Shown here piece after piece: positions 45,933-56,777 of a stretch of 64,000 bases of DNA (its first letter is position 1; every line of letters starts with the position of its first letter). Under the pieces are notes generated by a model. The model had not been told where the DNA came from. It worked only from the letters and a program-made list of their open reading frames with translations, and did not search any database. The translations under genes and the position numbers were made by a program. The stretch is from Viola odorata (lineage: Eukaryota > Streptophyta > Magnoliopsida > Malpighiales > Violaceae), in NCBI GenBank assembly GCA_963691705.1, contig OY829542.1, forward strand, positions 43,087,105-43,151,104, read 5' to 3'.

Positions 45933-46298
45933 ATGGCACCTAAAACAAAAAGACCAGCCCGCAAAAATGCTGCTGGACCTAAGCCGGTGGACACATCCAG
46001 CCCCGTTCCTTCCAGATCCAGATCGCAATCAGCTACCCCGAACTCGGCTTCATTCAAAATAGCCACACCACCGTCTTCCACCCCACTTCCCATTCCCTCT
46101 CCTACGGCAGTCTCACCAACAACCGCAGAGCAGATCCGAGAGTTCACCCCGGTGGACGATGACCTAGAGGTCACAGGCTCTATTCCCCCTACCTCGACCA
46201 CCACCAGAGGCGGCCGTGTAGTGAAACTCCCCCCCGGATCTTCCACTGCCAAGTCTACAACCAAGTCTAAATCCAAAAAGCTTGATGTTGTTATTTGA
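45933..46298 (+). pseudogene. Athila B extra ORF, truncated by a deletion into the 3' LTR
   Basis: The ATG at 45933 (MAPKTKRPARKNAAGPK) starts a Ser/Pro/Thr-rich frame like the N-terminus of the Athila A extra ORF. At about 46280 it passes directly into LTR sequence (aaaaaGCTTGATG), so the last codons are LTR-derived. The conserved core of the ORF, the 3' UTR, the polypurine tract and the first ~54 bases of the LTR are gone. Confidence 0.8.
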
Positions 46299-47686
46299 CC
46301 CTAATTCCAATCTTATTTACAGATCAGCATCAAAAGAGGGAAAAGATCGAAAAGAGACGATTTTAGAGCAATTCTGAGGAACTCCAGTTTCCAGGCCTAG
46401 AAGAAAGAACGTCGTCAAGACCTCGACGCGAACCAGACCAGTGCGCTGTCTCAAGGCCTCGACAGTTCTGAACCTTCTTCCAAAGAAAAACATCTTCAAA
46501 GATCCGCACGGAATCCCAGGCGCTTCCAGAAGGCATCAGGCGTGTCAGGAATCCCAGAATATTCCTTTTGCAAGGACATGTGTTGTCACGCCCTCATTGC
46601 CCTTAGCTGTTTTTGTCTCCTAGCTAGTTTTAGGCTATATAAGCATAGTTTTAGGGTTTCCTCTACTCTCTTTTTACTTTCTTTGTTATTGCATGATTCT
46701 ATATACCTACTGTTTACATTATAGTATGAGTAGCTAAATACCCCCTTCTTAGTGAAGGGTGTTTCAAGGGTTGTAGGGTTCGGCTAAGAGGTCTAATGCA
46801 TGCTTAATATATTCTCCTGTTGCACATAATTGTTTACCGATTTAATTCCATGCTTGTCCAGGAATGTTAAGAGCTTGATCATCTTTTAGTATTTCTGCAT
46901 GAGTAACGTCATATTCCAGGGTTATACCTGACGCGAAGCCCTGGAGTTTTAGCAGACACCTAAGGGAGGCAGCGCGAGAGGCCTCACCTAGGGGTAAACA
47001 ATTATCTAGGGTATGCGATACGGGTCTGACAAGCCGAGCTGTCGCGCCCTAGATCTGTCTTACCTCCCCTTCATGGGCGTTCTGAATTTAGCCTCCCTAC
47101 TTCATACCCATGACAGGTCGAAGTGCCAAGGCTGCCTTTTGATGACAAGAGAGGCAGCTGGGAGGATGGCTGAACGTCAAGGTCACCTCATATGTGGAAA
47201 CGGGGGGTGACTTTTATCTAAGAAGGTAAGCAGGGGATGCGGTGTGGAAACGCGGTCCCTATAGCAGATCTGTACTTGAGTCTAGAATACCGTTGCACCG
47301 ATGACTAGCCGACCTAAAATGCAACCCAAGGGAACACCTTTCGCTAAGATCTCGTCCTAGTTGATTAACATCTTTTTCCTTACTTTTCCTGCATTTGATC
47401 TATTTACATCTCTTGCCCTGGATTACATTTTACTTTCGTGCCCTTGATAATTACTTTACAATTCTGTTTTGTTAGCTCCCATACTCTGCGTTGATTAATT
47501 TATTAATCAACATAAACCCCCCTAGTACTGTTACTTTGGTTAGATCTGTTGCGTATTGCCTTGTCATACATATTCACTAGCAATTCATTCCTTCAATCTC
47601 TGCGGTTCGACCCTGTCTTGCTCTGTACACATTAATTTGTGTATTTAGGCATCAGGATAAATTTAAGTATATTTGAGTGACGATCA
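46281..47686 (+). repeat. 3' LTR of Athila B, 5'-truncated and internally deleted
   Basis: Lacks the first ~54 bases of the LTR and ~135 bases corresponding to 38557-38691 in the left LTR. The internal deletion lies between two copies of the short direct repeat GTTT, a microhomology signature. The end GTGACGATCA abuts TSD TAAAG. Confidence 0.9.
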
Positions 47687-47691
47687 TAAAG

Positions 47692-49024
47692 CTAACAAGT
47701 GAACTAAATAAAGTAAAAATTATCTGAAGGCAATAAAACAGTATCACAAGAGGGGTAAATCAGATAATAGGAAAGAGTCTTAGCAAAGTGATTCTGCGGG
47801 TTGCGTCTAGGTCTAGTTGGTCATCAGCTCAAGGATATTCCACTCTCACGGTGCAGACGTGCTATAGAGGCCAGGTACGCTTAGGCCTCCTGTCTACCTT
47901 CGTAAGAGAAGTCTCGCCCAAGGTACGCTTGTGGGCGAGACCTTGACACTCCGTCCTTCCCCAAGGTTCGCTTATGGGGAGATCCAGAGGCCCATGAAGT
48001 GGAGGAAGACACGTCTAGGGTAAGACGTTGTCAGATCCACCCTAGTTAACTTCTAGCCCTAGCCGGATTGGACCAGCAACCTGATGACTCCGGGCTAGGT
48101 GCCTACTGATTCTAAAGAAATTGCAGTAATTACAAAGGAAAATACAGCAGTTGATCAGGCTTCTATAGATCCAGTGCAATATGACAGTAAAATGGCAAGA
48201 GATTAAATACACACATAAGAGTTTATGAAGAACATTAAGGCTTCACAACTACCCTTGCAACCCTTGGAAAAACCTTTGCTAAGACAAAAAGATCTAGCTA
48301 CTCATACTCATAATAACATAAATATAAATAAATTCAATAGCAAGCATAAAAGGAAAACAAGAAAATGGGAAGAAAACTATTAAATACCAGCCGGAGCTAA
48401 AAAGCTCCGGTGAAAGAGTAGGGCTGGCCGGCGGCTACAGCTTGAGGATGGAGGAACAAATCCCAAAGAAGACTGAAAAATAGAAAGTATGCTGATTTCT
48501 GCCTCCTACCAATGTTGCTTTCCCTAAAAATCCTAAAGTTACTATTTATATACAACCCTAAGCTAACTAGATGACAAATCCAGCTAAGGGTAGAAGACAA
48601 AATAGGAGGAAAGGGACAGTTGGACTGTAAAGCATGTCCCAGGAAGAATATTCCTAGGACGCTCAAAAGGGATCAGAGAGGAATCTTGCTGGCGTCTCTC
48701 TTCGTGTGCTCCAAGGAGGATTGCAAGCACTTGCGGCTTCTGATCGAGGGCAAAACGCAACACTTTTTGGCTTCACAGATAGTCCAGGGCTGGACACGAA
48801 TGCGCGCATCTAGGGCTCGACTGAGGAAATACGTCTAGGCCGCAACGAAGACTGGGAGACTTCCAAAGCTGCTCAATTCCATCCCAAAACGTGTGCTTTC
48901 TGTCTTTTTCTCCTCCAGGGCTGGATATGGCAAAAAGTATTGAAGACAGAGCAAGTTAGTAGCATCAAGGAGGGGAAAACATACAAAATTAGAGAGAAAA
49001 TATCTAGAAAACACATGCATATCA
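47692..49024 (-). repeat. 5' LTR of Athila A, second part
   Basis: Continues the LTR from 38126 after the Athila B insertion and ends CATGCATATCA next to TSD AGGCT. Together the two parts are 1546 bp, against 1535 bp for the other LTR; most of the difference is the G run. Confidence 0.9.
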
Positions 49025-49318
49025 AGGCTCCTTTCTGACCTTACTGTTCATCATTACAAACCCATGTCGTTGTATTGTGACAATCAGTCCGCTCTCCACA
49101 TTGTTGCTAATCCGGTATTCCATGAGCGGACTAAACATATCGAGATTGACTGCCATTATGTTCATGACCAACTCCAAGCTAAAACTATCGTCACTGCTCA
49201 TGTTCCTAGCCACCTACAGCTTGCTGATCTTTTCACCAAAGCATTGGGTCGTGATCGCTTTCGATTTCTTCTCGAAAAGTTGGGTATTCGGGACCTCCAT
49301 ACTCTAACTGGAGGGTAG
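49025..49318 (+). pseudogene. Copia pol, RNase H C-terminal part
   Basis: The frame left at 26303 resumes in phase: [27 protein letters not shown], with the RNase H residues of YCDNQSA, then [17 protein letters not shown]. This is the usual end of copia pol. The present stop TAG (49316-49318) is made of the first three bases of the inserted hAT element. Confidence 0.85.
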
Positions 49319-49882
49319 GGTTGACAATTTCCGCTCGAGGGTATGGATATCCGTCGGATACCCGCAATTGCGGGTGGATATTACCTGCAGTTTGTGGGTA
49401 TTTTGCGGGTATGGATTTACCCGCACCCGCAAAGTGCGGGTATGGATGCGGGTATGGATAGTGCTTACCCGCTCCAATACCCGCAAAATGCGGGTATGGA
49501 TACCCGCAATAATACCCGCAAAATATATAGTAAGTAAATAAAAATGGGTTGGAGCATTTTATTCTTTTTATGGTACAAAATTGTACTGATGATGATGTTG
49601 TTGAGCCAACCAGCAACCAACCAGCCAACCAGCAAGGATGATAGGCCATGATCTCAGATTTATATGCATTAGGAGACATGAGATTCAAACTAAGAAATTT
49701 GCGGATATCCGCGGGTATCCGCGGGTAATCCGCGGGTATCCGCGGGTAATCCGCGGGTACAATTTGTCTTCTCTTACCCGTTCAGCGCGGGTGCGGGTGC
49801 GGGTATGGATTACCCGCAAATTTACGGGTGCGGGTATGGATAGTGCCTTACCCGCTCCATACTCGCTCCATTGCCAACCCTA
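49316..49882. mobile_element. hAT-type non-autonomous element (567 bp), rich in ACCCGCA/TGCGGGT motifs
   Basis: Ends TAGGGTTGACAAT and (reverse complement of the right end) TAGGGTTGGCAAT match plant hAT MITE termini. The 8-bp flanks CTGGAGGG (49308-49315) and CTTGAGGG (49883-49890) agree at seven of eight positions. Inside, 'gcgggtatggat', 'acccgcaa' and a 'ccgcgggtaa(t)' array (about 49695-49760) alternate on both strands. No transposase. Confidence 0.8.
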
Positions 49883-49894
49883 CTTGAGGGGGAG

Positions 49895-50067
49895 TATTGG
49901 AATTAATTAGATTAATATGGAATCAATTAGATTGATTTGGTAGATTGATTTGGTATTTAATTAGATTGATATGGAATTAATTCCAATATCCTATTCAAGG
50001 ATATACACTTTGTATATATGTATGTATTTTTGATGGAATAGAAGAATGAGCCTTATAAATTTTTACA
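49895..50067 (+). repeat. 3' LTR of the copia element
   Basis: Starts TATTGGAATTAATT and ends TTTTTACA; 173 bp. The purine-rich GAGGGGGAG (49886-49894) directly before it is the polypurine tract. Confidence 0.85.
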
Positions 50068-50150
50068 TGAACTCTTCTTAGAAGTAGAACCAACTGTGCA
50101 GGAATCCCCAAAAAAATTCGCTTATGCTGGACATAAGTTTGGTAGGGATT
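50068..50150 (-). pseudogene. DUF1666-type gene, most upstream fragment
   Basis: On the minus strand, ANFFGDSCTVGSTSKKSS leads to the copia boundary, and SSEWRSSIKD continues on the other side at 23029. Further upstream the frame meets a stop (…LCPA*) and the sequence turns AT-rich, so the gene start is not identified here. Confidence 0.55.
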
Positions 50151-51484
50151 TTTTACGGAGCCCAAATTTATTTTTGAGCATCCATATTCGATCGATATTT
50201 TGAAAAAAAATCAACTTGTTTATAAAAAGATAAAATCAATCAAATATTTTTATGAAAAGAAATATATAAGAGGAATTCCGAATTTACTTTTGGAAGAAAA
50301 TAATAATGCCTATATAGTAATACATATTTAAACGCTGCATTAAAGAATACGATGACATGCAGTTAATAAAGGGGAAAAACGATGGCATCAAAAATGAAAT
50401 AAGTTCGAGAATTGAAGAAAAAAATGATGTATTATCAAACATGCTTTTTTCAAAAAATAAAATATATTTTTATAATAATAAAATAAATTGAAATACTCAT
50501 ATTATAACATTAAAAGTCTTTTTTTATAAAAAATAAATACTTAGAGGTATCATAATTTTAAATTAATTTCAAGAAAGAAATGCATGCGTTTAGTTCATCT
50601 TTATTGAGTTTTGAATATTTGGTATCTTCTCCCGCCTGATCAAATGCTCATGGTAGCATTGTGTTTTTGTTGCGTAAAGGGAAGAAAGAAAATAAAACAA
50701 AGAATTGTCAATTTGAAGTGTAGTTATACTGTAAATTAGTTTGTTTGTGTACATTGTTGTTGCTTAAGGAACCATCACAATATAAGTATTAAGAAAATTC
50801 CTAGTTACGAATCAAGTGAATCGCATTTAAAGCTTCTTCTTCTTTTTTGTAACATTCGTTTTAAAGTTTCAATGGTAGGGATAAAGATGATTAAACGAAG
50901 AAAATAAACCTTTTTGGTAAGAAATAATTTCATAGAAATTAAATCAAATAAAAAAAATTATATATATTTTTTCTTCATATAACTTAGTGACCAACATGTT
51001 ACTTTAACATGCGATATATATTTATTGGTCAGACACCGATACTTAAAAATAGGCTTATGTACCTTAGAAATACCCAATTTGGTATTTATTAGAATGACAA
51101 CATATAAATGCATATTTTACCCCTCCAAGTTTTTCAAACATTATTATTACAATGCCTAATATTTTAGATTCTTTTATTGGTTCTATTTTTATTTAATTTA
51201 GAAATGATATAAAATTTAAGTTAACTTCTTCGAATGAATAAAAAATAAATCAAAACTTTCTAACTATGTTTAATTAACTTTTATTACTTTCTGACATATT
51301 TCCTAAGTATTCAATATATTCAATTTTTAAATATATAACAAAAAGTTTCTATAGAGTAACATGACCGCTCAAAAAATTTGGTTTAATTTGGCCACTATTT
51401 GTAAGACAATTCTAAATTTCTAGAATTCCTTAGTTATATACTTATCATTCTTAAAATTTTAAAATTATCGTAACAAATGAATCT
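50151..51484. other. AT-rich spacer, nothing recognised
   Basis: Long A/T-rich stretch with short runs. No terminal repeats, exons or RNA genes stand out. Confidence 0.6.
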
Positions 51485-51493
51485 TAGATTATA

Positions 51494-51870
51494 GGGGAAA
51501 TAGCTTAAAGCACCCCTGTACTAAACGCGAAAACCAGAAAGCACCCCTAACCTTCAAAACGTCCATTACACCTCCCCTGAGCTATTGTTTTCGGGCAAAA
51601 AGGCCCTTCTGTCCATAATTAATTACATTTTTTTGTGAATTCTTGGAATTTTTTCAATGTTTCTTGATTTTTAGGTTAATTACATATTTTTTGTGAATTT
51701 TTACATTTTTTTTAGTATTTTTATATTTTTTTTAAAATTGTAAAAATGTGCATTGAAGGGCCTTTTTGCTCGGAAATAATAGCTCAGGGGAGGTGTAATG
51801 GACGTTTTGAAGGTCAGGGGTGGTTTCTGGTTTTCGCGCTTAGTACAGGGGTGTTTTAAGCTATTTCCCC
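51494..51870. mobile_element. Mutator-type MITE (377 bp), 9-bp TSD
   Basis: A perfect 9-bp TSD TAGATTATA (51485-51493, 51871-51879) flanks inverted ends GGGGAAATAGCTTAAA and (reverse complement of the right end) GGGGAAATAGCTTAAA. TIRs extend about 115 bp (through 'cattacacctcccctgagct'). The 'CACCCCTGTACTAA' part resembles the TIR of the MULE at 2578-4439. AT-rich centre, no coding content. Confidence 0.88.
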
Positions 51871-51893
51871 TAGATTATATCAAGCCAACTCCC

Positions 51894-51898
<5 letters not shown>

Positions 51899-51953
<55 letters not shown>
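51899..51953. repeat. (TA)n microsatellite
   Basis: About 27 uninterrupted TA units. Confidence 0.98.
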
Positions 51954-51956
<3 letters not shown>

Positions 51957-53985
51957 ATCAGGTAATTTCATTCGAACATTATCGATTTTTTTAAAAAAAA
52001 TAATTCTCTCAATATAATTTTTTCAATTTTTAAAACTTAAACTCAAAAATTTAATAAAATGTGAACCGCTTAACCAAAATTAATATTATTAAAAGCTGAT
52101 AAAGTATCTTTTTCGCTAATAATAATAATAATACAATATTAATATCCAGATGGGATCTTGGTGGGCACGGTGGCTATTGCTGACACGGGCCTATTGTATT
52201 CATATAGTGGTTCGCCATCTGCAAAAAATGAATAATGACAACATGTCTTGGTTTTGTCTTGGTTATTGTTTTTTTTCGTATGATATGTTTTCTTCATGTG
52301 CAAAAAGCAACCTAAATTATATTCTTTTCGGTTCGAAATAAATAACATTTTAACTGTTTTTATACATATTAAGGTAATAATTGGTTAAAAAAATCGAAAT
52401 ATTTTATAACTATACTATCTTTAGTACTTTTCAGTATTTACAAAAATACCATCAGCTATAATTGTGCAAGAGTGGGCTGCAAAAGTGACCCAATGCTTTC
52501 CTTCAGCTGGGCTTGGGCAAACAATTTAGCAAAAATGACAACTTACACAGCTTGAGCCATCTATTTTGTGATTTACCTTTTTCTCCTCTTCTCTTCTCGT
52601 TTCTGTCTCTTTCCATCACTCTCATCTATTTTTTTTTTCAATCTCTTTACAGTGATACAAGAGAACTCCTTTTCATCTTCTACAGTAGCTTTGCCGGAGG
52701 TGGATATAATGTAGATCGAAGATGAGAGAAAAGCTTTGTAATTTTCAAAGATGAGAGCTTTTGAGGTATGTGTAGATCTAGATCTGAGAAGTGAGAAAAA
52801 TTGATAGATGATGGAATTGAAATAAGGATTTGTGTTGCTTTGAAATCATCTTAGTCCTTAGAAGAGGAAGCTGCAATGATTGAGCCAAGCCGAATCCGCC
52901 ATCGTCGACAACAAACGCAGGCAAAGGCAGCATCGTTATTTCCAGCGTTAGTAGTCAGGAACGTCATTTAATTCCGGCTAAGATTTCTTCTCCAGAACGT
53001 CATTTAATTATGACCGGAGGGAGTGTCACGTAAGGGATAAATTGCTGCAACCATGGCGTCGGCGCTTGCGGTGCTGGTGTTGCATGTGTAGTATAACAGT
53101 AGTTTTCTTTTTCTTAGAGAACTAAAAGTTGAGGAATATTTTATAGAGCAAGAATGGAAGGGCAAATTATCATATTGTTTTGTTTTGTTTTAATAATTAC
53201 GTCTCATCTCGCACGTGTAAGTACATCACTACCAAAGAAATAAAAAATGTCTCATATGCTGCGGAAAAAGCAAACACAAAAGGGAGAAGTGTTAAGCATC
53301 GATCTTCACGCTTTGCAAACAGGAGAGCACGACCCTATAGCCCTGATCGCCGATTCCAAGAACGTTCAACTTGCTGATTTCAGCTTTTTGATTACTATAC
53401 CCCACTCAACATCAGACGTTCAGACATTTTGATGGAGATAAAAAATCAAGGGTTTCTACACTAGCCTCGACCGCTTATGGCTACATCCTATCACCGCGAC
53501 CAGAGCAAATACTGTTTGTTTCATCATGAAAGCGGCCATATAATCATGGAAGTAACATAGAAAAGTAACCTGGTAGCTACTTGTGATTGTGTGTGATTTG
53601 GTTTATCCTAGTAAACTAAAATTGTCGCCACCAAACCTATTATTTCCCTACGTGATCATACAAATACTACGTGATTTAGGTGAATATCTTAATCCATGAC
53701 TTTGTGCCCCTTTGGGGTTGAGCTTTTAGTTGGGAAAGGTGGTTTTCAAAATCAAAAATCTTAGATTGGTGTTTGGTAACCACCTTTCAAACTGGGCTTC
53801 TCAAACTTTGGTTTTGAGGCTGGAGCAAAATGTTTGCTCCAGCACCAAAACCATTAGTTTGGAAAAATGCAGGAAGCTGATGGAAAATTAAAATGGACAA
53901 AAATATTTACTCAATCCTTACATATTTACAATTAAACCAGGTATAAGTTATCTTCAAAGTTCCTTTTCTCCTCATTATTCACGTT
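51954..53985. other. AT-rich spacer with scattered remnants
   Basis: No gene is supported. A 'gaccggagggagt' at about 53013-53025 looks like one end of a Stowaway MITE without a partner. A 62-codon open stretch at 53247-53432 has protein-like text (SIDLHALQTGEHDPIALIAD) but no context. The remainder is A/T-rich. Confidence 0.45.
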
Positions 53986-53989
53986 TTCT

Positions 53990-54610
53990 TCTGACAAACC
54001 ACAAGAACCCTAGCCAACAAATTGTCGTTCTCCTCTGCTTGGCTCGCCGTCCTCTGCTACTTGGATCGCCCTCCTCCGCTACTTGGATCGTCGTCCTTCT
54101 CTGCTTGGATTGCCGTCGAGTCTCCGAAGTCGTGGAGAAATCCCCAAAACCCTCTTCGTTAAACCCTACTGTGGTGAGTCTTCGAAGAATCTTTGCCTTC
54201 TTTGTTCCATTTCTCTCGATTTCTCTTCCTGTTCGCTTTCTCCAATCAGTTTTGCTATACTAATTTAGTTATTGCTCTTATTTCCCCGCAGGTCGTCGAG
54301 GAAACAAAGTATTTTTTCATAACTCAGCATGAGGTAAGCTTTGAGCTTCATTTTCTTTATTTTTTTGGATTTTGATTCTTGTAGTGAAACTGGACAATCT
54401 AGTGTCCAGTTATAGTGCCACTGCTAACGTTTTGTGCGTCGAAGAAAACCCTAATAGTGGATATTGTTATTCGTTTTACGTAATTAAAGGAGATTGTTGT
54501 TTGAGACTAGTTGCTTACTAATTTGTTTATTTTTAAAAAGTATTTGTGGCCATAATATACTAACTTAAGTTTGTTCTTTTTTCAGTCGACCAATGGAAGA
54601 AGATGCTTCA
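53990..54610 (+). pseudogene. 5' exons of an unrecognised gene
   Basis: Three consecutive exon-like segments have consensus splice sites: ~53990-54173 (TGTG|GTGAGT), 54292-54333 (CCGCAG|GTCG ... GAG|GTAAGC) and 54586-54610 (TTTCAG|TCGA ... TTCA|GTAAGT). The first two look like 5' UTR; an ATG at 54593 starts MEEDAS at the end of the third. The first segment contains degenerate ~20-25-bp units with 'gct(ac)ttggatcgcc' (54032-54118). No downstream coding exon is recognisable before the LTR-like sequence at 54742, so it is probably truncated or TE-borne. Confidence 0.4.
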
Positions 54611-54741
54611 GTAAGTTATCTATCCTTTTTACCATTACAAATTGCGTTCGAGTTCCAATATTTTGTCTGTCTTCTAATCTACATTGATTTCATTTTTTTG
54701 TTTTCTCGGTGTCTTTAATTTGGCTAATGTGCTGTAATTAG

Positions 54742-55170
54742 TGTTGGATTAGCATATATGAATTTCCATGTTAGTGCAAGCACCTAGGCATAATTTGTTG
54801 GTTGCTAAGAACCATGATCCTCTCCCACTAATGTTCACGGTTAATTGCAATTGATTTTTGCAACAACCATGAACGGATATATTCCCTAATTACCATTCTT
54901 AATTGCTTTAAATCTTCACCATAATAGTATAGATCTTTTCCCTCCCTATAAATACCACCTTCTTCAACCAAATCAAGACAACATTTTTGAGAAATACACC
55001 ATAAGAAAGATTGAGAGCTTTTTCTTAGTTACTATTATTCTTACTGTTCTGGTACTCGATTTTCAAATCGAAAGAGATCGTTTTATCCTGGGGAAATAAA
55101 TTCCTTAGGACAACATTCCTTGCGACTCAATCTTTGAGTTTCTAACACTGTTTTGCAGGTTTTTCCAACA
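54742..55170 (+). repeat. Possible solo LTR
   Basis: Starts TGTTGGATTAG and ends TTTTTCCAACA, complementary LTR-like termini, with a TATA box-like CTATAAATA (54946-54954) followed by a leader-like stretch. The flanking 5-mers (ATTAG, AAATC) do not match, and no second copy is present in the window, so the call is tentative. Confidence 0.4.
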
Positions 55171-55300
55171 AAATCTTACTCTCTACACGAAACAAATATC
55201 TTCATAGGTCAATCACAAAAGATATTCAACGATATTTGCAACATACACCTACCATTGCGAATACAAAAACCGTAACATGATGAGAAAATCAATCGAAGTT

Positions 55301-55765
55301 TTACCTCGAGAGGACGAGGTGATACATTAATCGAGGTATGATTGCATATCTGATTTTGTCTTTTTTTTCAGCCTGTGCGTCATCTTGTTTGGAATGGTGC
55401 GCCTTTTCCATCTCTCGTAGTGGCTCCTCACTCTTTCGCCCGTCATACTGTGATTTTTTGGCACTCCTTCGGCTACTTTCTCCATCACGACTGCTCCCAT
55501 TTTTTCGCCCATCACCTTGGCGGACAACAACTTTGGCAACCTTTTGTTCCTTTGACTCTCTTGACATGCTCATACCCTCACGACTATTGGATGGACGTGT
55601 AGGGATTGCGTTACGCACGTCCCTAGATGACAGATCCTCACGGTGGTTGCTCATGTCTCGATTGTCAGTTTCTTTTCTTATGCAAAAGTGTTGGCTACTG
55701 GTTGGAAGACCGCACACAAGTTTTACAGACGCATTAGACGACTCTACCCAAGCCAAAGGTAAGGC
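55301..55765 (-). pseudogene. Unrecognised Arg/Ser-rich ORF, cut by an LTR element
   Basis: The minus-strand frame LPLAWVESSNASVKLVCGLP continues into a charged Arg/Ser/Lys/Glu-rich tail (SRDVRNA, SMSRESKEQK, ESSRRSAKKS) and stops at 55301. With one TSD copy disregarded, it is in phase with SARSVRRIQNCSYKA at 58325-58377. I recognise no family; such composition occurs in nuclear RNA-related proteins but also in transposon proteins. The start codon is not determined. Confidence 0.4.
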
Positions 55766-56754
55766 TGTTGGTATCCAGCTCGAATGAGAAAAGTGAAAAA
55801 TGATGGCAAGGAGAGTGGCAGTAGCAAAGACTGAATAAAGAAGGAAAGGAAAAAGGTGGAAACCAAATTAATTGAAGGAGTCAATTAATTAGTGCAGCAG
55901 AAAAGCAAGAAACGAATGGAGTGGACACTGCCATATTGGCCAATTAATTGAAGAGCCAAATTCAATTAATTGATGTGCGTTGGATTTGTTGACTTTTTCC
56001 TTTGTTGCTTTTGTTGACCGTGTGATGTGCAGGAAAATTGGAAATGGCCAACCAAAGTTGTGCTGGAAAGTGTAAAGGCAACCATGTGAGAGTGTGCCAA
56101 AAGGAGCACCATCTCATGTTTGACGGGCACAATGTGGTGTAATGATAAAAGGAATGGTAGTGGAAAAGAGGAGTGGATGCAGGTGCCAAATTGGAATATT
56201 TGGACTTGGACTTCTCATGATCACACGGTGATCATGTGATTGTGGCTTGGGTTGGCACTGCCTTATAAATAGGCATGCCATTAAATGGAAGGTGAGCAGA
56301 GCAAGCTTGCAACGATGTAGCTGCTAGAGAGAGATCAGTTGCAATGAAGAGCAACTGATCTGTGATTGAGAGGGATACTGTTGAGTATCCGAGAGAGAGA
56401 AAAATAGAGAGTATTTTTCTTGTTTGTGATTGAGAGAAAAATAAACCAGTGAGGGTATTTATTTTTCTAGATTGTGTCTCCTCGATCTAGATGAGAGATT
56501 GAGTTGAGAGAGATTGTAAAAGGGATGTTGTTGAACATCCTGAGAGATTGTGAAAAGGATGTTGTTGAGCATCCTGATGTGATTGTAAGACTAATAATTT
56601 ATTATTAGTGAAAGATTGTTCGGAGTTGGTCCCGTGGTTTTTCCTCGTTGGAGGTTTTCCACGTAAATCCTCGTGTTGTGTATTTGTTTGCTGCTTGCTG
56701 TATTTTTTGATTGTGTTCGATCCTGGGCGGGGAAAAGGTGATTTTTTCCCAACA
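55766..56754 (+). repeat. 5' LTR of the small LTR element
   Basis: 989 bp, with TTATAAATA (56263-56271) as a probable TATA box, followed by a GA-rich region of 'gagagattg' and 'catcctgagagattg'-type direct repeats (about 56500-56585). Confidence 0.92.
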
Positions 56755-56777
56755 ACTGGTAGCGGAGCTGATGGTTC

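Larger units (their letters stand above)
38127..47686 (+). mobile_element. Athila-type Ty3/gypsy element B, innermost insertion (9.56 kb)
   Basis: TSD TAAAG (38122-38126, 47687-47691) splits the 5' LTR of Athila A. The left LTR is 1595 bp (38127-39721). The right LTR is shortened (46281-47686). The shared parts differ at 15 positions by my count, all of them transitions. PBS, gag-pol and the start of an extra ORF are on the plus strand, opposite to Athila A. Its gag-pol is clearly homologous to A, but the LTRs are alike mainly in the last ~95 bases, so the two belong to sibling families. Confidence 0.92.
26304..49024 (-). mobile_element. Athila-type Ty3/gypsy element A, inserted in copia and itself interrupted
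   Basis: The TSD AGGCT (26299-26303, 49025-49029) lies inside the copia RNase H frame. LTRs run TGATCGTCACTC...CATATCA on the plus strand. Gag-pol, a second sense ORF and the PBS all point to the minus strand, so the 5' LTR is on the right. That 5' LTR is split by Athila B (38127-47686). Athila affiliation comes from the PBS TGGCGCCGTTACCGGGGA, the FMDD form of the RT motif, the extra ORF downstream of pol and the overall size. LTR copies differ at about 38 positions over ~1520 compared bases (my count). Confidence 0.92.
23035..50067 (+). mobile_element. Ty1/copia LTR retrotransposon, interrupted by nested elements
   Basis: Two 173-bp LTRs (23035-23207, 49895-50067) differ at five positions by my count. 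Flanking 5-mers TGAGC (23030-23034) and TGAAC (50068-50072) are an imperfect TSD. The primer-binding site is TGGTAGCGGAGC (23208-23219, initiator tRNA-Met type) and a polypurine GAGGGGGAG lies just before the 3' LTR. Coding order protease, integrase, RT, RNase H is that of copia. The element's own sequence is only about 4.3 kb without the inserts; 26304-49024 is Athila A and 49316-49882 a hAT MITE. Both LTRs begin TATTG rather than the usual TGTTG. Confidence 0.9.

Noticed and set aside
53013..53025. GGAGGGAGT end suggesting another Stowaway MITE
   Set aside because: No matching left terminus or TA duplication found.
53247..53432. 62-codon frame with plausible protein text
   Set aside because: Isolated, no splice context or family motif. 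Retained only as a note in the spacer entry.
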